Assembly (NCBI GenBank): GCA_947450025.1
Contig: CANFTW010000004.1
Span: 1-64,000, forward strand
DNA: 64,000 bases
Source: Bacteroidota bacterium
Lineage (GTDB): Bacteria > Bacteroidota > Bacteroidia > B-17B0 > Aurantibacillaceae
Direction: 5' to 3'
The first letter of the stretch is position 1, and every line of letters begins with the position of its first letter. The notes below the pieces were generated by a model, which worked only from the letters and a program-made list of their open reading frames with translations, searched no databases and was not told the DNA's origin. Positions 7,697 through 17,172 of this stretch are shown in pieces. Both the position numbers and the translations under genes were made by a program.

Positions 7697-10180
7697 ATGA
7701 CGATTAAATATATCATTAGCAGTATTGCATTAATACTCTCTTTTCATTCCTATTCACAAAATTCATTAAAAGGAAAAATTACCGACAAACAAACTCACGA
7801 AGCTTTACCTGGTGTCATCTTATACTTCCCAGATTTTAAAAGTTCGAGTGTGACCAATATGAATGGCAATTACGAAATGAATCAATTACCATCTACAACA
7901 ACTTTATTACAAGTTAGAATATTAGGATACCAAACCATTATAAAAACCATTGATTTATCATCGACCTCTCAAATTGATTTTGAAATGGAGCCATCTCATA
8001 TTGAAGCTAATGAAGTTGTTGTAACAGGTGTTTCAAAAGCTACAGAAATCAAACGAAACCCTGTTCCAATGGTGTCAGTTGATCAAACCTATTTAGAACA
8101 AAATACCGCTACCAATATTATTGATGCCGTAAGTAAAGTACCTGGCGTTAATGTGTTAAGCACTGGCCCAAATGTATCAAAACCATATATACGTGGCTTA
8201 GGCTATAACCGTATACTAACTTTATTTGACGGTATTAGACAAGAGGGCCAACAATGGGGGGATGAACACGGCATTGAAATGGATCAATATTTAATAGACC
8301 GTATAGAAGTGATTAAAGGTCCTGCCAGTTTAATTTATGGATCCGATGCATTAGCTGGTGTAGTTAATTTATTACCAGCTAATACAAGCCCTGAAGGAAC
8401 TATAAAAGGAAGCTTACAAACTAATTACCAAACTAATAATGGCTTATATGCAGGTTCAGGAGCATTTTCAGGTAATATCAAAAGTGTGGTATTTGGATTT
8501 AGAGCAACTCATAAAGAAGCAAAAGATTTTCAAAATAAATATGATGGAAGAGTTTATAACACCGGATTTAAAGAAACAGATATCAATGCATACTTAGGTG
8601 TTAATCGAAAATGGGGATACTCACATGTGAATTTTAGCGTATTTAATAATTTACAGGAAATACCAGATGGTAGTAGAGATTCATTGACTAGAAAATTCAC
8701 TAAACAAATTACAGAAGCGGATACCATAAGGCCCATTGTTGATCTTCATGAATTAAACTCATATCAAATGAGTCCTATTCATCAGCAAGTACAACATTAT
8801 CGGTTGTTTTCAAGTAATCAATTTATACTTCACCAAAATAAATTAGCTATAAAATTAGGCTATCAGCAAAGTATTCGTAAAGAATTTGCGCATCCTCAAA
8901 ACCCTGATATTGCTGGACTTTATTTAAAATTACAAACAGTCAGCTATGATGCTAAATTTTATTTCCCTGAAAAAAATGGTTGGGAATCTGCCATTGGAAT
9001 TAATGGGATGTATCAAATTAATGATGTTGCCAAAGGAACTGAATTTGTTATTCCAAATTTTACTCTAATAGACTTTGCTCCATTTATTTATCTAAAAAAA
9101 GAATTAAAAAAATTAACAATAGCAGCTGGTGCAAGATATGATACTCGAACTTTTAACAACACCGAACTTTATACAAATACCAACTCCAATAACGGTTTTG
9201 AAATGGTAGTGAGCGATACAACAGGCGCCACCAAACAATTTTCAAATTACCACCATGTGTTTCATGGAGTATCTGGAAGTATTGGAATAACATACAAATT
9301 AACCGAACAAGTGTTTATTAAAGCAAATATTGCCAGAGGATATAGAGCTCCAAACATTTCTGAGATATCGGCTAAAGGCGTGCATCCAGGAACTGGGTTT
9401 CAACAATTAGGTGATGCTAATTTTAAACCTGAATTTAATTTACAGGAAGATATTGGAATCTTTTTCGATAGTCATCATTTATCCATGAGCGCTGAATTAT
9501 TTAATAACAGCATTGATCATTATATATTTAATCAAAAACTACAAAGTCTTTCAGGCGGAGATTCAATTTATACTGAAGCAGGAAATCAATATCCTGTTTA
9601 TAAATTCAAGCAAACCAAAGCGCAATTATTTGGAGGCGAAGCTCGCATAGACATTCATCCTCATCCTTTAGATTGGTTACATTTTGAAAATTCTATATCC
9701 TTGGTATATGCTATCAATAAAGGTGGAAATGGAGCGATCATTAACGATAGCAATCGATTTTTACCATTTATTCCGCCACTGCATACCAACTCAGAACTGA
9801 GAGCAGAATTTCGAAAAAAACTAGGATTCTTTCATCACGCCTATTTTAAAATAGGTATGCAATATTATGCCGCTCAAAACAGAGTATTACTTGCCGACAA
9901 TACAGAAACAAAAACACCAAGTTATACATTATTTGATTTAGGTTTAGGAACCGATATTTGTACTAAAAAAGAAGTCACTATTTGCACGATTGGTATTTTC
10001 ATCACTAACTTAACGGACCTTGCTTATCAATCAAACATGAGTCGTTTAAAGTATTTTGATAATTACCCAAACAATGGAACAGGCCGTTCAGGTATTTATA
10101 GTATGGGAAGAAATGTCAGTTTTAAATTAACGATTCCTTTAAATATTAATTTGAAAGAAAAAACTATAAATATTAATTAG
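7697..10180 (+). CDS. TonB-dependent receptor with carboxypeptidase-like N-domain
   Basis: The 827-residue protein has a signal peptide (1-20), a carboxypeptidase-regulatory-like domain (about 24-105, GKITDKQTHEALPGVI), a plug (about 115-230, with VPGVNVL and IKGPASLIYGSDALAGVV) and a large barrel with late segments such as RGYRAPNISE. It is the last gene of the operon starting at 7069. The substrate is not readable; the His-containing LRGPP protein upstream hints at a metal or metal complex, which is inference. Its stop overlaps the 3' end of the convergent glycosyltransferase gene by 8 bases, so the two genes share their tails and no terminator separates them. Confidence 0.92.
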   Translation: MTIKYIISSIALILSFHSYSQNSLKGKITDKQTHEALPGVILYFPDFKSSSVTNMNGNYEMNQLPSTTTLLQVRILGYQTIIKTIDLSSTSQIDFEMEPSHIEANEVVVTGVSKATEIKRNPVPMVSVDQTYLEQNTATNIIDAVSKVPGVNVLSTGPNVSKPYIRGLGYNRILTLFDGIRQEGQQWGDEHGIEMDQYLIDRIEVIKGPASLIYGSDALAGVVNLLPANTSPEGTIKGSLQTNYQTNNGLYAGSGAFSGNIKSVVFGFRATHKEAKDFQNKYDGRVYNTGFKETDINAYLGVNRKWGYSHVNFSVFNNLQEIPDGSRDSLTRKFTKQITEADTIRPIVDLHELNSYQMSPIHQQVQHYRLFSSNQFILHQNKLAIKLGYQQSIRKEFAHPQNPDIAGLYLKLQTVSYDAKFYFPEKNGWESAIGINGMYQINDVAKGTEFVIPNFTLIDFAPFIYLKKELKKLTIAAGARYDTRTFNNTELYTNTNSNNGFEMVVSDTTGATKQFSNYHHVFHGVSGSIGITYKLTEQVFIKANIARGYRAPNISEISAKGVHPGTGFQQLGDANFKPEFNLQEDIGIFFDSHHLSMSAELFNNSIDHYIFNQKLQSLSGGDSIYTEAGNQYPVYKFKQTKAQLFGGEARIDIHPHPLDWLHFENSISLVYAINKGGNGAIINDSNRFLPFIPPLHTNSELRAEFRKKLGFFHHAYFKIGMQYYAAQNRVLLADNTETKTPSYTLFDLGLGTDICTKKEVTICTIGIFITNLTDLAYQSNMSRLKYFDNYPNNGTGRSGIYSMGRNVSFKLTIPLNINLKEKTININ

Positions 10181-11474
10181 TAATCTCATTCAACAGAGCT
10201 GAATAATCCTTTGCGCAATTTTCTCGGGAGTATTTATCGATGGAAGATGAATTAATGGAAAGCGTGTTAGATTTATATTTTTGATATAAATCCAGCACTG
10301 CTTTTTTAGTTCCATCATAATCATCAAAGTGAACCATCGTGCCAGCTAGTGTACTTTTTAAAATTGCAGCTGCATCAGCATCTGGTAAACCGATTCCGAA
10401 AATTGGTCGTTTAGCAGCCAAGTATTCAAACAGTTTACCCGATAATACGCCACCGTTATTAGGTGTATTATTTAATGGCAACAATAATATTGGCGATTGC
10501 GCCATTAATTTAACGACTTCGCTATGTGGTAAGTAATCTGTTTTTTGAGCGTTATCTATAATACCGTGTTGTTTTAAACTTTCAAAAGCAATCGCATCTG
10601 TTTTGCCAGTAAATTTAATCACTAAGTCTTTTTTCAAATCCACATGTTCTTGACATAAATCACCTAATACTTTCCACAGTGTGTAAGGATTGCGATCTTT
10701 ATTTAAAGCGCCGATGTGATGAAATAAAAAACCGTTTAGTGTTTTTAAATCAGAACCAAATTTAAAATCATCGGTATCAAAACCATTCGTAATGACATCC
10801 ACTTTGCGATTCCCTAATTTTTCTAAATCAGTACCGCAAGTTGGACTAACCGTGACCACTTTATTTGCTTGAGTTAATACCTGACGTTCTAGTTTCTTAT
10901 GTTTATTATCTGCCCAATTAGATAATTTTAACTGACTATAAAAATCAATCTGTGTCCAAGGATCTCTAAAATCAGCAATCCAAGGAATATTAAATTTATG
11001 CTTTAAACCCATGGCAATTAAATGCATACTGTGTGGTGGCCCAGTGCTAATCACCGCATCAATGTTATGTTGTTTGATATAATCAGATAAATAAGATACA
11101 GAAGGGTTAATCCAAAATTTACGAGCATCAGGAATAAAGAAATTACCACGCACCCAAATCATCGCTGATTGCAAAAATGTATTTTCTTTACCTTCCGATA
11201 AAAACCCTTGATTCACTGTTTCTGTTTTTTTCTTTCTCATAATCTTACGATAGATATCGTAAGGTTCCGTAATTTGAGTTTTTAAAACAGTTAAATCTGC
11301 AGGAATATCTTTTAAAAGCGTTTCGTCATTAATCGGAAAATCAGGATTAGAGGGCGTATAAATAATAGGTTCCCAACCAAACTTCCTAAAATACTTGCTA
11401 AACTTTAACCAACGCTGTACCCCTGCTCCACCAGTTGGAGGCCAATAATAGGTTATGATAAGAACTTTTTTCAT
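10173..11474 (-). CDS. glycosyltransferase, GT4-like (GT-B fold)
   Basis: The 433-residue product begins KKVLIITYYWPP with the Gly-rich GGAGVQRW loop of a GT-B N-domain, and its C-domain has LSGKLFEYLAAKRPIFG, the usual nucleotide-sugar binding region near a conserved Glu. A longer reading frame starts at 11552 but would run 77 bases into the flippase gene; the ATG at 11474 leaves a 1-base gap after the flippase stop and puts the protein start at the expected MKKV. It is the last gene of the four-gene minus-strand glycan operon. It probably adds a sugar to a cell-surface polysaccharide or glycolipid; donor and acceptor are unknown. Confidence 0.87.
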   Translation of the reverse strand: MKKVLIITYYWPPTGGAGVQRWLKFSKYFRKFGWEPIIYTPSNPDFPINDETLLKDIPADLTVLKTQITEPYDIYRKIMRKKKTETVNQGFLSEGKENTFLQSAMIWVRGNFFIPDARKFWINPSVSYLSDYIKQHNIDAVISTGPPHSMHLIAMGLKHKFNIPWIADFRDPWTQIDFYSQLKLSNWADNKHKKLERQVLTQANKVVTVSPTCGTDLEKLGNRKVDVITNGFDTDDFKFGSDLKTLNGFLFHHIGALNKDRNPYTLWKVLGDLCQEHVDLKKDLVIKFTGKTDAIAFESLKQHGIIDNAQKTDYLPHSEVVKLMAQSPILLLPLNNTPNNGGVLSGKLFEYLAAKRPIFGIGLPDADAAAILKSTLAGTMVHFDDYDGTKKAVLDLYQKYKSNTLSINSSSIDKYSRENCAKDYSALLNEITN

Positions 11475-11475
11475 T

Positions 11476-12957
11476 CTACACTTTCTTAAATAGTTTTTGC
11501 TTAACCATCTCAAAAATTTCTGGTGAAATTTTAAATTGATATATAGCCCCAATATACAAAACGGTAACCGAAAGACCTTTAACTAATACATTCGCCAACG
11601 GATTAGAACTGATTTCAGGCATCATGTAGCCAATAAAATTGACTAAAAATATCACACTTATTACCAATAACGATTTGATGTTATAGGGTTGAAATTTAAA
11701 TTTAAAATAAATGAAACTAAATTTTGAGAAATTATAAATCAAAGAGCCTGAGGCAGAAGCAATAGCAGCACCATAAATTCCATATTTAGGTATTAAAATC
11801 ACATTTAATAAAATAGTAATTAATAAAGTTCCCACTAATAAAAAAGTACCTAACACATAATGTTTAGAGTAAAACATGATGGCTGAATTTATTCCTGTTG
11901 ATACATTAATTAATGCAGCAATACTGACAATATAAACTACCTTTAAACATTGCAAATAAATATCGGGTAAATGCCCTATTTGATAAACATATTGCGTGCA
12001 GGTATTAATGCCTATAAATAATAAACCTCCTAAGATTAAAAGATACTTTACTGAATCTTTATAAATTTTTTCAATCTCCACATAATTCTCTTTCGCAAAA
12101 TTGTCGGCAATCTTAGTATGACTAATTCGTTCTAAAGCGCCCAATGGCACTTCAATGAATGAGGCGATGAATATTGCTGTAGTATAAACAGCCACCAGTT
12201 CTAATGAATTGGTCCCTAAAAATAACACATCTACTTTTCGTAAAGCAATCGATGCAAAAGAAGCCAAACACAAAAGCAATCCAAATTTCATCATCTTTTT
12301 TACAGAATGCTCTTTTAACTTTATTTTACTTGGAGTAAATGAAATGGTATCTACCATTAAAATATAAATAATAATAGCTATTAACTCTATGGCATATAAT
12401 CCTATAAATAAATACACATAAAAATCTAAAGTAATCCATCGATTGAAATACATAATAGTGATTACAATTGATCCTAATCGTAAAAAAATGTCATTTAAAA
12501 AGGAGGGAATAGTGGACTTAAATAAAGCTTGACAATAAGCTGTTGTAATCGTAATTGCCGAAACAATGAATGTAAATGGTATAATAAAACTAAAATAGTG
12601 AACAAACAAGCTAGCCTTATCTTGATAATGAGACGTTATAGAGGGTTGAAAGATTAATAAACAAATTGCTGAAATAACAAACCCAACAAAAAACACCAAT
12701 AAAATTAAGCCTGCAAAACCATGGTGTTTTTGTTCTTTATCTTTAAAAAACGGAAAAAACTTCACAATAATATTTGGCAAACCTAATGGAACTGCTAATC
12801 CTATCATATAAGCAAAATCATACAATAAACGCGTTAACCCAAGTTCTTCAGGAGTGAGTAGTTTAGGTTGAATGAAAATAATATTAACAGCGCCAATTAA
12901 TATACCTACATAGGTAATAATGGTATTTTTTATGCCTTGTCGTTTGATGACTCCCAT
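11476..12957 (-). CDS. polysaccharide flippase (Wzx-like, MOP superfamily)
   Basis: The 493-residue protein is almost wholly made of hydrophobic segments, about 14 TM helices, starting with the typical GIKNTIITYVGILIG helix and with the PEELG motif (about 36-40) seen in polysaccharide exporters. It likely moves lipid-linked sugar units across the inner membrane. It sits between two glycosyltransferase genes with 1-base gaps on both sides, so it is part of a tight operon. No ligase or polymerase gene is present in the window, so whether the product is a repeat-unit polymer cannot be told. Confidence 0.88.
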   Translation of the reverse strand: MGVIKRQGIKNTIITYVGILIGAVNIIFIQPKLLTPEELGLTRLLYDFAYMIGLAVPLGLPNIIVKFFPFFKDKEQKHHGFAGLILLVFFVGFVISAICLLIFQPSITSHYQDKASLFVHYFSFIIPFTFIVSAITITTAYCQALFKSTIPSFLNDIFLRLGSIVITIMYFNRWITLDFYVYLFIGLYAIELIAIIIYILMVDTISFTPSKIKLKEHSVKKMMKFGLLLCLASFASIALRKVDVLFLGTNSLELVAVYTTAIFIASFIEVPLGALERISHTKIADNFAKENYVEIEKIYKDSVKYLLILGGLLFIGINTCTQYVYQIGHLPDIYLQCLKVVYIVSIAALINVSTGINSAIMFYSKHYVLGTFLLVGTLLITILLNVILIPKYGIYGAAIASASGSLIYNFSKFSFIYFKFKFQPYNIKSLLVISVIFLVNFIGYMMPEISSNPLANVLVKGLSVTVLYIGAIYQFKISPEIFEMVKQKLFKKV

Positions 12958-12958
12958 T

Positions 12959-14047
12959 CTATTTTAGAATTGTATGATACAACTCAATTTGTTTATTAAT
13001 ATTATCTTTTAAATTATATAACTCATTTACTCTTTGAAACGCATTATTTTTAATAGTCATCATTTGCTCTTCATCTAAAATCAAGCTCGATATTTTATTT
13101 GCTGCATCATCTATGTTATCAATTTCCACAAACAATCCATTGGTTTCCGAATCTACCACCTCCAAAAAGCCAGGGGTTTTGCTCACTACAACTGGTATTT
13201 TACAAGCCATGGCCTCAATCACAGAAACTCCAAAACTCTCATTTCTTGATAAGCAAGCGAATATATTAAAGGTTTTTAAAATGCTTGGGACATCTTCAGG
13301 CAAAATACTTCCTTTAAAAAAAACATGTTCTGATAAATGTAAGTTAGACACAAGCGTTTGATACTCCTTTAATTTACTACCTCTACCAACAATGACTAAT
13401 TTAATATTTTTTTCAGGAAATCTTCTTTTAACGCTTTCAAAGGCTTTAATTAAAATATCAATTCCGTAAATAGGTTCCAAACTCTTTATATTACCAATTA
13501 TGATATCATTTATTTTATTTTGATTGGATTGAGGCTTAAACAAATCCATATCAATACCAAAGGGAATAACTGTTACTGATTTGTTAGTGTACAATGCCAC
13601 TTCTTTTGCCATAGCATTACTCGTGGAAATAATACATAGAGCCTTTTTTAGATTGAACTCAAAAATCAATTTATTCAGTTTTCGCTTTTTAGGAAACACA
13701 TAAACATCACTTCCCCAAACTGTAATAATATGTTTTTTAAATCCTGAAATATTCCCTAAGAACGAATAATGTGTAGCGAAATGTGAATGTAAAATATCAG
13801 GTTTAAAATCACAAATCAATTTTTTTAATGATAAAAATAATGTGACGTAATTTATTTTAGCAAATAATCCTGAAGATGCAATGTCTTTAGTTGGAAAATA
13901 AACATAATCTAATTGCTTATACCAATCATCATTCTTATTGGGACAATGAATGCTAAATAAAGCTATCTCGATACCCTTATCTTTTAATGCTAATGCCCAC
14001 TTCTTTGTATGAGAAGAATCAATTTTGGCAAGCATTAAAACTTTCAT
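12959..14047 (-). CDS. glycosyltransferase family 4
   Basis: The 362-residue protein has a GT-B fold: an N-domain with DILHSHFATH and a C-domain with the donor site pattern EPIYGIDILIKAFE, LVIVGRGS and the E-x7-E motif in ESFGVSVIEAMA followed by KIPVVVSKTPG. It lies 10 bases after the FkbM methyltransferase gene and 1 base before the flippase. It should be a retaining transferase working on the cytoplasmic face on a lipid-linked glycan. Sugar specificity is not readable. Confidence 0.93.
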   Translation of the reverse strand: MKVLMLAKIDSSHTKKWALALKDKGIEIALFSIHCPNKNDDWYKQLDYVYFPTKDIASSGLFAKINYVTLFLSLKKLICDFKPDILHSHFATHYSFLGNISGFKKHIITVWGSDVYVFPKKRKLNKLIFEFNLKKALCIISTSNAMAKEVALYTNKSVTVIPFGIDMDLFKPQSNQNKINDIIIGNIKSLEPIYGIDILIKAFESVKRRFPEKNIKLVIVGRGSKLKEYQTLVSNLHLSEHVFFKGSILPEDVPSILKTFNIFACLSRNESFGVSVIEAMACKIPVVVSKTPGFLEVVDSETNGLFVEIDNIDDAANKISSLILDEEQMMTIKNNAFQRVNELYNLKDNINKQIELYHTILK

Positions 14048-14057
14048 ATAAAATAAT

Positions 14058-14957
14058 TTAAAGAATCGATTGAATCAATGCCATATGCTTTGATGAGACA
14101 CAAAACAAATTATCCTCATCGTTAAAATCATTTTCAAAAGCAACTTCTTTTAATTTCCCTTCTACTCTAGATGTGTCTTTGAATTGAAAAAAACGATATT
14201 CTGAATTTAACTCTTTCAAATATTCAGTAAGCACCTTAGCATTAAACGAATCATCCGATATTTTTTTTATGTACTCTATGCATAAAACAGGTTTATGATC
14301 TGCTATGGTTTTTCTTGCGCCCTTCAATACATCAAATTCAAATCCTTCAACATCAATTTTAATAAAATCAATATTGCTAATATTTTCACTTCTCACAATT
14401 TCATCCAACGACTCAATATCAATCATTTCGGTTGTTCCTTTTTCATCTCTATAGGTTGAAATAACAGAAGGACATCCACCATCTAAATAAATAGGAACCT
14501 TGGCTGAAACCGAACCCACTCCTTTTTTTATAGTTTGGATGTTTTTAAAACTATTCAGTTGAATATTTGCATTTAACTTATCGTAAAAAAATTGAACAGG
14601 TTCAAAAGCAACAACTTTTCCTTTTCCATTTAAAGAGTGTGCTGCATGCAAACTCATTAATCCAATATTTGCACCAACATCTAAAAAAGTATGAGTTGTA
14701 TTTCTTAAAATTAAATCAATGAATTTTAATGTTCCTGCCTCATAAAAGCCTAAATTATAAACCTCTTCGCCCCATTTTGGACTAACTTCAATGCTGTAAC
14801 CGTAAATAGTATTTATTTCTTTATTTGAAGATAATTCAGGTAATATCACTTTACTTATTTTTCTGGCTATTTTTCTGCTACCAGGAAACCTTAATTTATT
14901 AAATAAAATATTTGCCTGAGAATGAGCAAAATTTAAACCAAAACTATTATTTGTCAT
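14058..14957 (-). CDS. FkbM-family methyltransferase
   Basis: The 299-residue protein has the SAM-binding motif FLDVGANIGLMSLHAA (about 94-109), a second motif VVAFEPV, and the family signature FIKIDVEGFEFDVLKGA. FkbM-type enzymes O-methylate sugars or polyketides; as the first gene of an operon with two glycosyltransferases and a flippase, it most likely caps or decorates a surface glycan (inference). A -7 element at 14963-14970 lies only 5 bases upstream of the ATG. Confidence 0.9.
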   Translation of the reverse strand: MTNNSFGLNFAHSQANILFNKLRFPGSRKIARKISKVILPELSSNKEINTIYGYSIEVSPKWGEEVYNLGFYEAGTLKFIDLILRNTTHTFLDVGANIGLMSLHAAHSLNGKGKVVAFEPVQFFYDKLNANIQLNSFKNIQTIKKGVGSVSAKVPIYLDGGCPSVISTYRDEKGTTEMIDIESLDEIVRSENISNIDFIKIDVEGFEFDVLKGARKTIADHKPVLCIEYIKKISDDSFNAKVLTEYLKELNSEYRFFQFKDTSRVEGKLKEVAFENDFNDEDNLFCVSSKHMALIQSIL

Positions 14958-14962
14958 ATAGA

Positions 14963-14970
14963 CAAAAATA
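14963..14970 (-). promoter_or_regulatory. -7 promoter element of the surface-glycan operon
   Basis: On the minus strand this is TATTTTTG, fitting TAnnTTTG, with an imperfect T-run (TTTTC) about 20 bases further upstream. It ends 5 bases before the FkbM ATG, again predicting a very short or absent leader. Confidence 0.45.
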
Positions 14971-15019
14971 GGCTAAAAATAGTTAATTTGAAAAAAAAAG
15001 TACAGTAGCTAAAGCATTA

Positions 15020-15235
15020 GTGCAGCAATCAAAATCATCTATTTACATTGGGTTAAATAACACAAAATACATTAAATTTCTAAACCATTTTGATGTTCTT
15101 TATTTTCATAGCACAACACAAACATCTGCTAATCTGCAAAGTATTGAAAACATAGTAAATATAACTCACCAAATAGTTTATAATAAACAAGATGAAATTA
15201 TAAGTTTAATAAAAGTGCCAATAAGAAAATACTAA
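15020..15235 (+). CDS. doubtful small ORF
   Basis: A 71-codon frame from a GTG ends just before the terminator at 15241. The predicted peptide has no signal peptide, no recognisable motif and no clear promoter (no TAnnTTTG within 60 bases upstream). Its amino acid composition is not extreme. It could be a small gene, a remnant, or chance; the terminator after it also serves the convergent DedA gene and so is not proof of a plus-strand gene. Confidence 0.22.
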   Translation: MQQSKSSIYIGLNNTKYIKFLNHFDVLYFHSTTQTSANLQSIENIVNITHQIVYNKQDEIISLIKVPIRKY

Positions 15236-15240
15236 AAACT

Positions 15241-15270
15241 AAAAAAGGAGCGATAATTCGCTCCTTTTTT
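15241..15270. terminator. bidirectional intrinsic terminator
   Basis: A perfect 13-bp stem (15241-15253 with 15258-15270, loop TAAT) with GGAGCGA at its core is flanked by A6 and T6. It lies 20 bases past the stop codon of the minus-strand dedA gene and ends that operon; it can also stop plus-strand transcripts. Confidence 0.9.
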
Positions 15271-15289
15271 AGTTTCATAAAACTCCATT

Positions 15290-15928
15290 TTACTTAGCCA
15301 TTTTATTTTTAAGTGCTGTAATAATAATTGGCAATACTGATACGCCAACAATTCCAATACAAACTAAATCAACATGCTTTGCTATAATTTCAACATTACC
15401 TAATAAATAGCCTGCAGATAATAATCCACCTATCCATAACGCACCGCCGATAATATCAAAAACTAAATATTTTTTATAATTCATTTCTCCAATACCTGCC
15501 GCAAAAGGCGCAAAGGTTCTTACAAAAGGTACAAAGCGAGCCATGATAATGGCTTTGGTTCCATGCTTTTCAAAAAATAAATGCGTTTTATCCAAGTATT
15601 CTTTTTTAACCAACACCCTGCCTTTGAGTTTTAAGTCAAATATTTTAATCCCAATTTTCCTGCCAATCCAATAATTACAATTATCACCTAATACGGCTGC
15701 TACGAATAATAAGCCAAACAAATAGGTAATATTTAAATTACCTTGAAACGCAAATAAACCTGCTACAAATAACAAGGAATCTCCAGGCAAAAAAGGCATT
15801 GCCACTAATCCTGTTTCAATAAAAATCACCAAGAATAAAACAATATAAATAGCTGTACCATAATGGTCAAATATCCAATTAAAATTTTCTTGATTTAAGG
15901 GTAATAAGTGTTTAAATAATTCAATCAT
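15290..15928 (-). CDS. DedA/VTT-family inner-membrane protein
   Basis: The 212-residue protein shows the DedA layout: hydrophobic segments around FIETGLVAMPFLPGDSLLF and the signature RFVPFVRTFAPFAAG with its conserved Arg residues, then two C-terminal TM helices. Recent work links DedA-family proteins to lipid flipping (undecaprenyl phosphate or phospholipids) and membrane homeostasis. It is the last gene of the minus-strand unit, 41 bases after the rhodanese gene. Several DedA paralogues usually occur per genome, so a specific role is not assigned. Confidence 0.93.
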   Translation of the reverse strand: MIELFKHLLPLNQENFNWIFDHYGTAIYIVLFLVIFIETGLVAMPFLPGDSLLFVAGLFAFQGNLNITYLFGLLFVAAVLGDNCNYWIGRKIGIKIFDLKLKGRVLVKKEYLDKTHLFFEKHGTKAIIMARFVPFVRTFAPFAAGIGEMNYKKYLVFDIIGGALWIGGLLSAGYLLGNVEIIAKHVDLVCIGIVGVSVLPIIITALKNKMAK

Positions 15929-15969
15929 AAAATGTGATAAGTGAAAAAATAAAAAAGTTAAAAATGATA

Positions 15970-16272
15970 TTATAAACCTACTTCGTCGATATAAGCTAAA
16001 ATACCGCCTTTTAAATTGTACAAGTTCGTAAAACCATGTTGGCTTTCTAAAGCGCCAATAACAGTAGCACTGCGTTTGCCACTACGGCAATGAATCACCA
16101 CTTGTTTATCTTTAGATATTTTATCAATATTATCCATCACTTCTCCCATTGGAATTAATTGGCCATTGATATTTGCTTCATCAAATTCGTATTCTTCTCT
16201 GACATCAATTAATTGAAAATCTTTTTTCTCGTCGATTAATTGTTTTAATTCTAGTGCTGTTATTTCTTTCAT
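15970..16272 (-). CDS. single-domain rhodanese
   Basis: The 100-residue protein is one rhodanese domain with LIDVREEYEFD near the start and the active-site loop HCRSGKRS, nucleophile C62. It lacks a signal peptide, so it is cytoplasmic. Such proteins carry sulfane sulfur as a persulfide, and the neighbouring phosphosulfolactate synthase uses sulfite, so a sulfur-handling link is possible but unproven. It lies 98 bases downstream of that gene and 41 bases upstream of dedA. Confidence 0.92.
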   Translation of the reverse strand: MKEITALELKQLIDEKKDFQLIDVREEYEFDEANINGQLIPMGEVMDNIDKISKDKQVVIHCRSGKRSATVIGALESQHGFTNLYNLKGGILAYIDEVGL

Positions 16273-16370
16273 AATAATTAGTTTAAAAGTTAGAAAGTTT
16301 AGAAAGTTAAAGGTTTATAAACTTAAAATTATTTTTCATTATCAAATGGTCTAATCTACTCATTGTCAAA

Positions 16371-17162
16371 TTAAAATGTTTTGTCTTTTGTTCCTTCTGG
16401 TAAATAATTAAAGAAGGTATCGCCACGTAATCCAATACGTAAGGTTTCTAATGGAATCACGTCATCCACGCTAATATTACCAACATTTACATTTGCTCCA
16501 AATAAATTGATAAAATACACTTGCTGAGATTTTTGAGGTGTTTCCCAAATAATATCTTCTACTTTAATTTTACTGGTAATACGAGTAATTAACATGGAAT
16601 GTGCACTTCCATTTTTGTGAAAAATCCCCACGGTTCCACTTTCACGAGCTTCAGCAATCACTTTAAATGAGCCAGCTTCTAATTCGGCCTTCATCATACT
16701 AATCCATTTAGCAGGATGAATAATAATGCCTTCTTCTTTAGACCCTACTTCAGATAATACCGTGTAGTTTTTAGATAACGTATTGATGAATTGACATTTA
16801 CTATCATGATCCATATTAATACTTCCATCACTCACTTCTGCAGTATCTAAGCCATATGAATCAATAAATCTTTGATAGTCATCAAACTTACCACGTGCAA
16901 CAAAGGCTTCAAACAAAGTGCCTCCAACATACGTTTTAATGCCAGCTTGTTTATATAACTTAATTTTTTCTTTTACATTTTTCGACATCACTGATGTGCC
17001 AAATCCAAGCTTCACAAAATCAACGTAATCAGCATAGCTTTCTACAAAATCTTCAGCGTGTTTTAATGAAATTCCCTTATCCATAACCATTGTTAACCCA
17101 CTATTTCTAGGTCTTTCAGTACGTTGGGGTATATGAGATAAGTTTACATTGTATTTTAACAT
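16371..17162 (-). CDS. comA: phosphosulfolactate synthase (ComA-like)
   Basis: The 263-residue protein matches the ComA TIM-barrel family along its whole length: RPRNSGLTMVMDKG, the acidic/Lys strand DFVKLGFGTS, GIKTYVGGTLFEAF, VSDGSINM and the phosphate loop GLRGDTFFNYLP. ComA adds sulfite to phosphoenolpyruvate to give phosphosulfolactate, the first step of coenzyme M synthesis in methanogens. A coenzyme M pathway is not expected in Bacteroidota, so the product may feed sulfolactate, cysteate or sulfonolipid synthesis (inference). No comB or comC gene is adjacent. It lies 10 bases after the TPR gene and probably shares its message. Confidence 0.88.
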   Translation of the reverse strand: MLKYNVNLSHIPQRTERPRNSGLTMVMDKGISLKHAEDFVESYADYVDFVKLGFGTSVMSKNVKEKIKLYKQAGIKTYVGGTLFEAFVARGKFDDYQRFIDSYGLDTAEVSDGSINMDHDSKCQFINTLSKNYTVLSEVGSKEEGIIIHPAKWISMMKAELEAGSFKVIAEARESGTVGIFHKNGSAHSMLITRITSKIKVEDIIWETPQKSQQVYFINLFGANVNVGNISVDDVIPLETLRIGLRGDTFFNYLPEGTKDKTF

Positions 17163-17172
17163 AGTCCTAAAT

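Noticed and set aside
10173-11552. Longer N-terminus for the glycosyltransferase
   Set aside because: It would overlap the flippase gene by 77 bases, and MKKVLIITYYW at 11474 is the normal start of the family.
15020-15235. A real small regulator, perhaps a LytTR fragment
   Set aside because: No motif is convincing and no promoter is seen; kept only as a low-confidence ORF.
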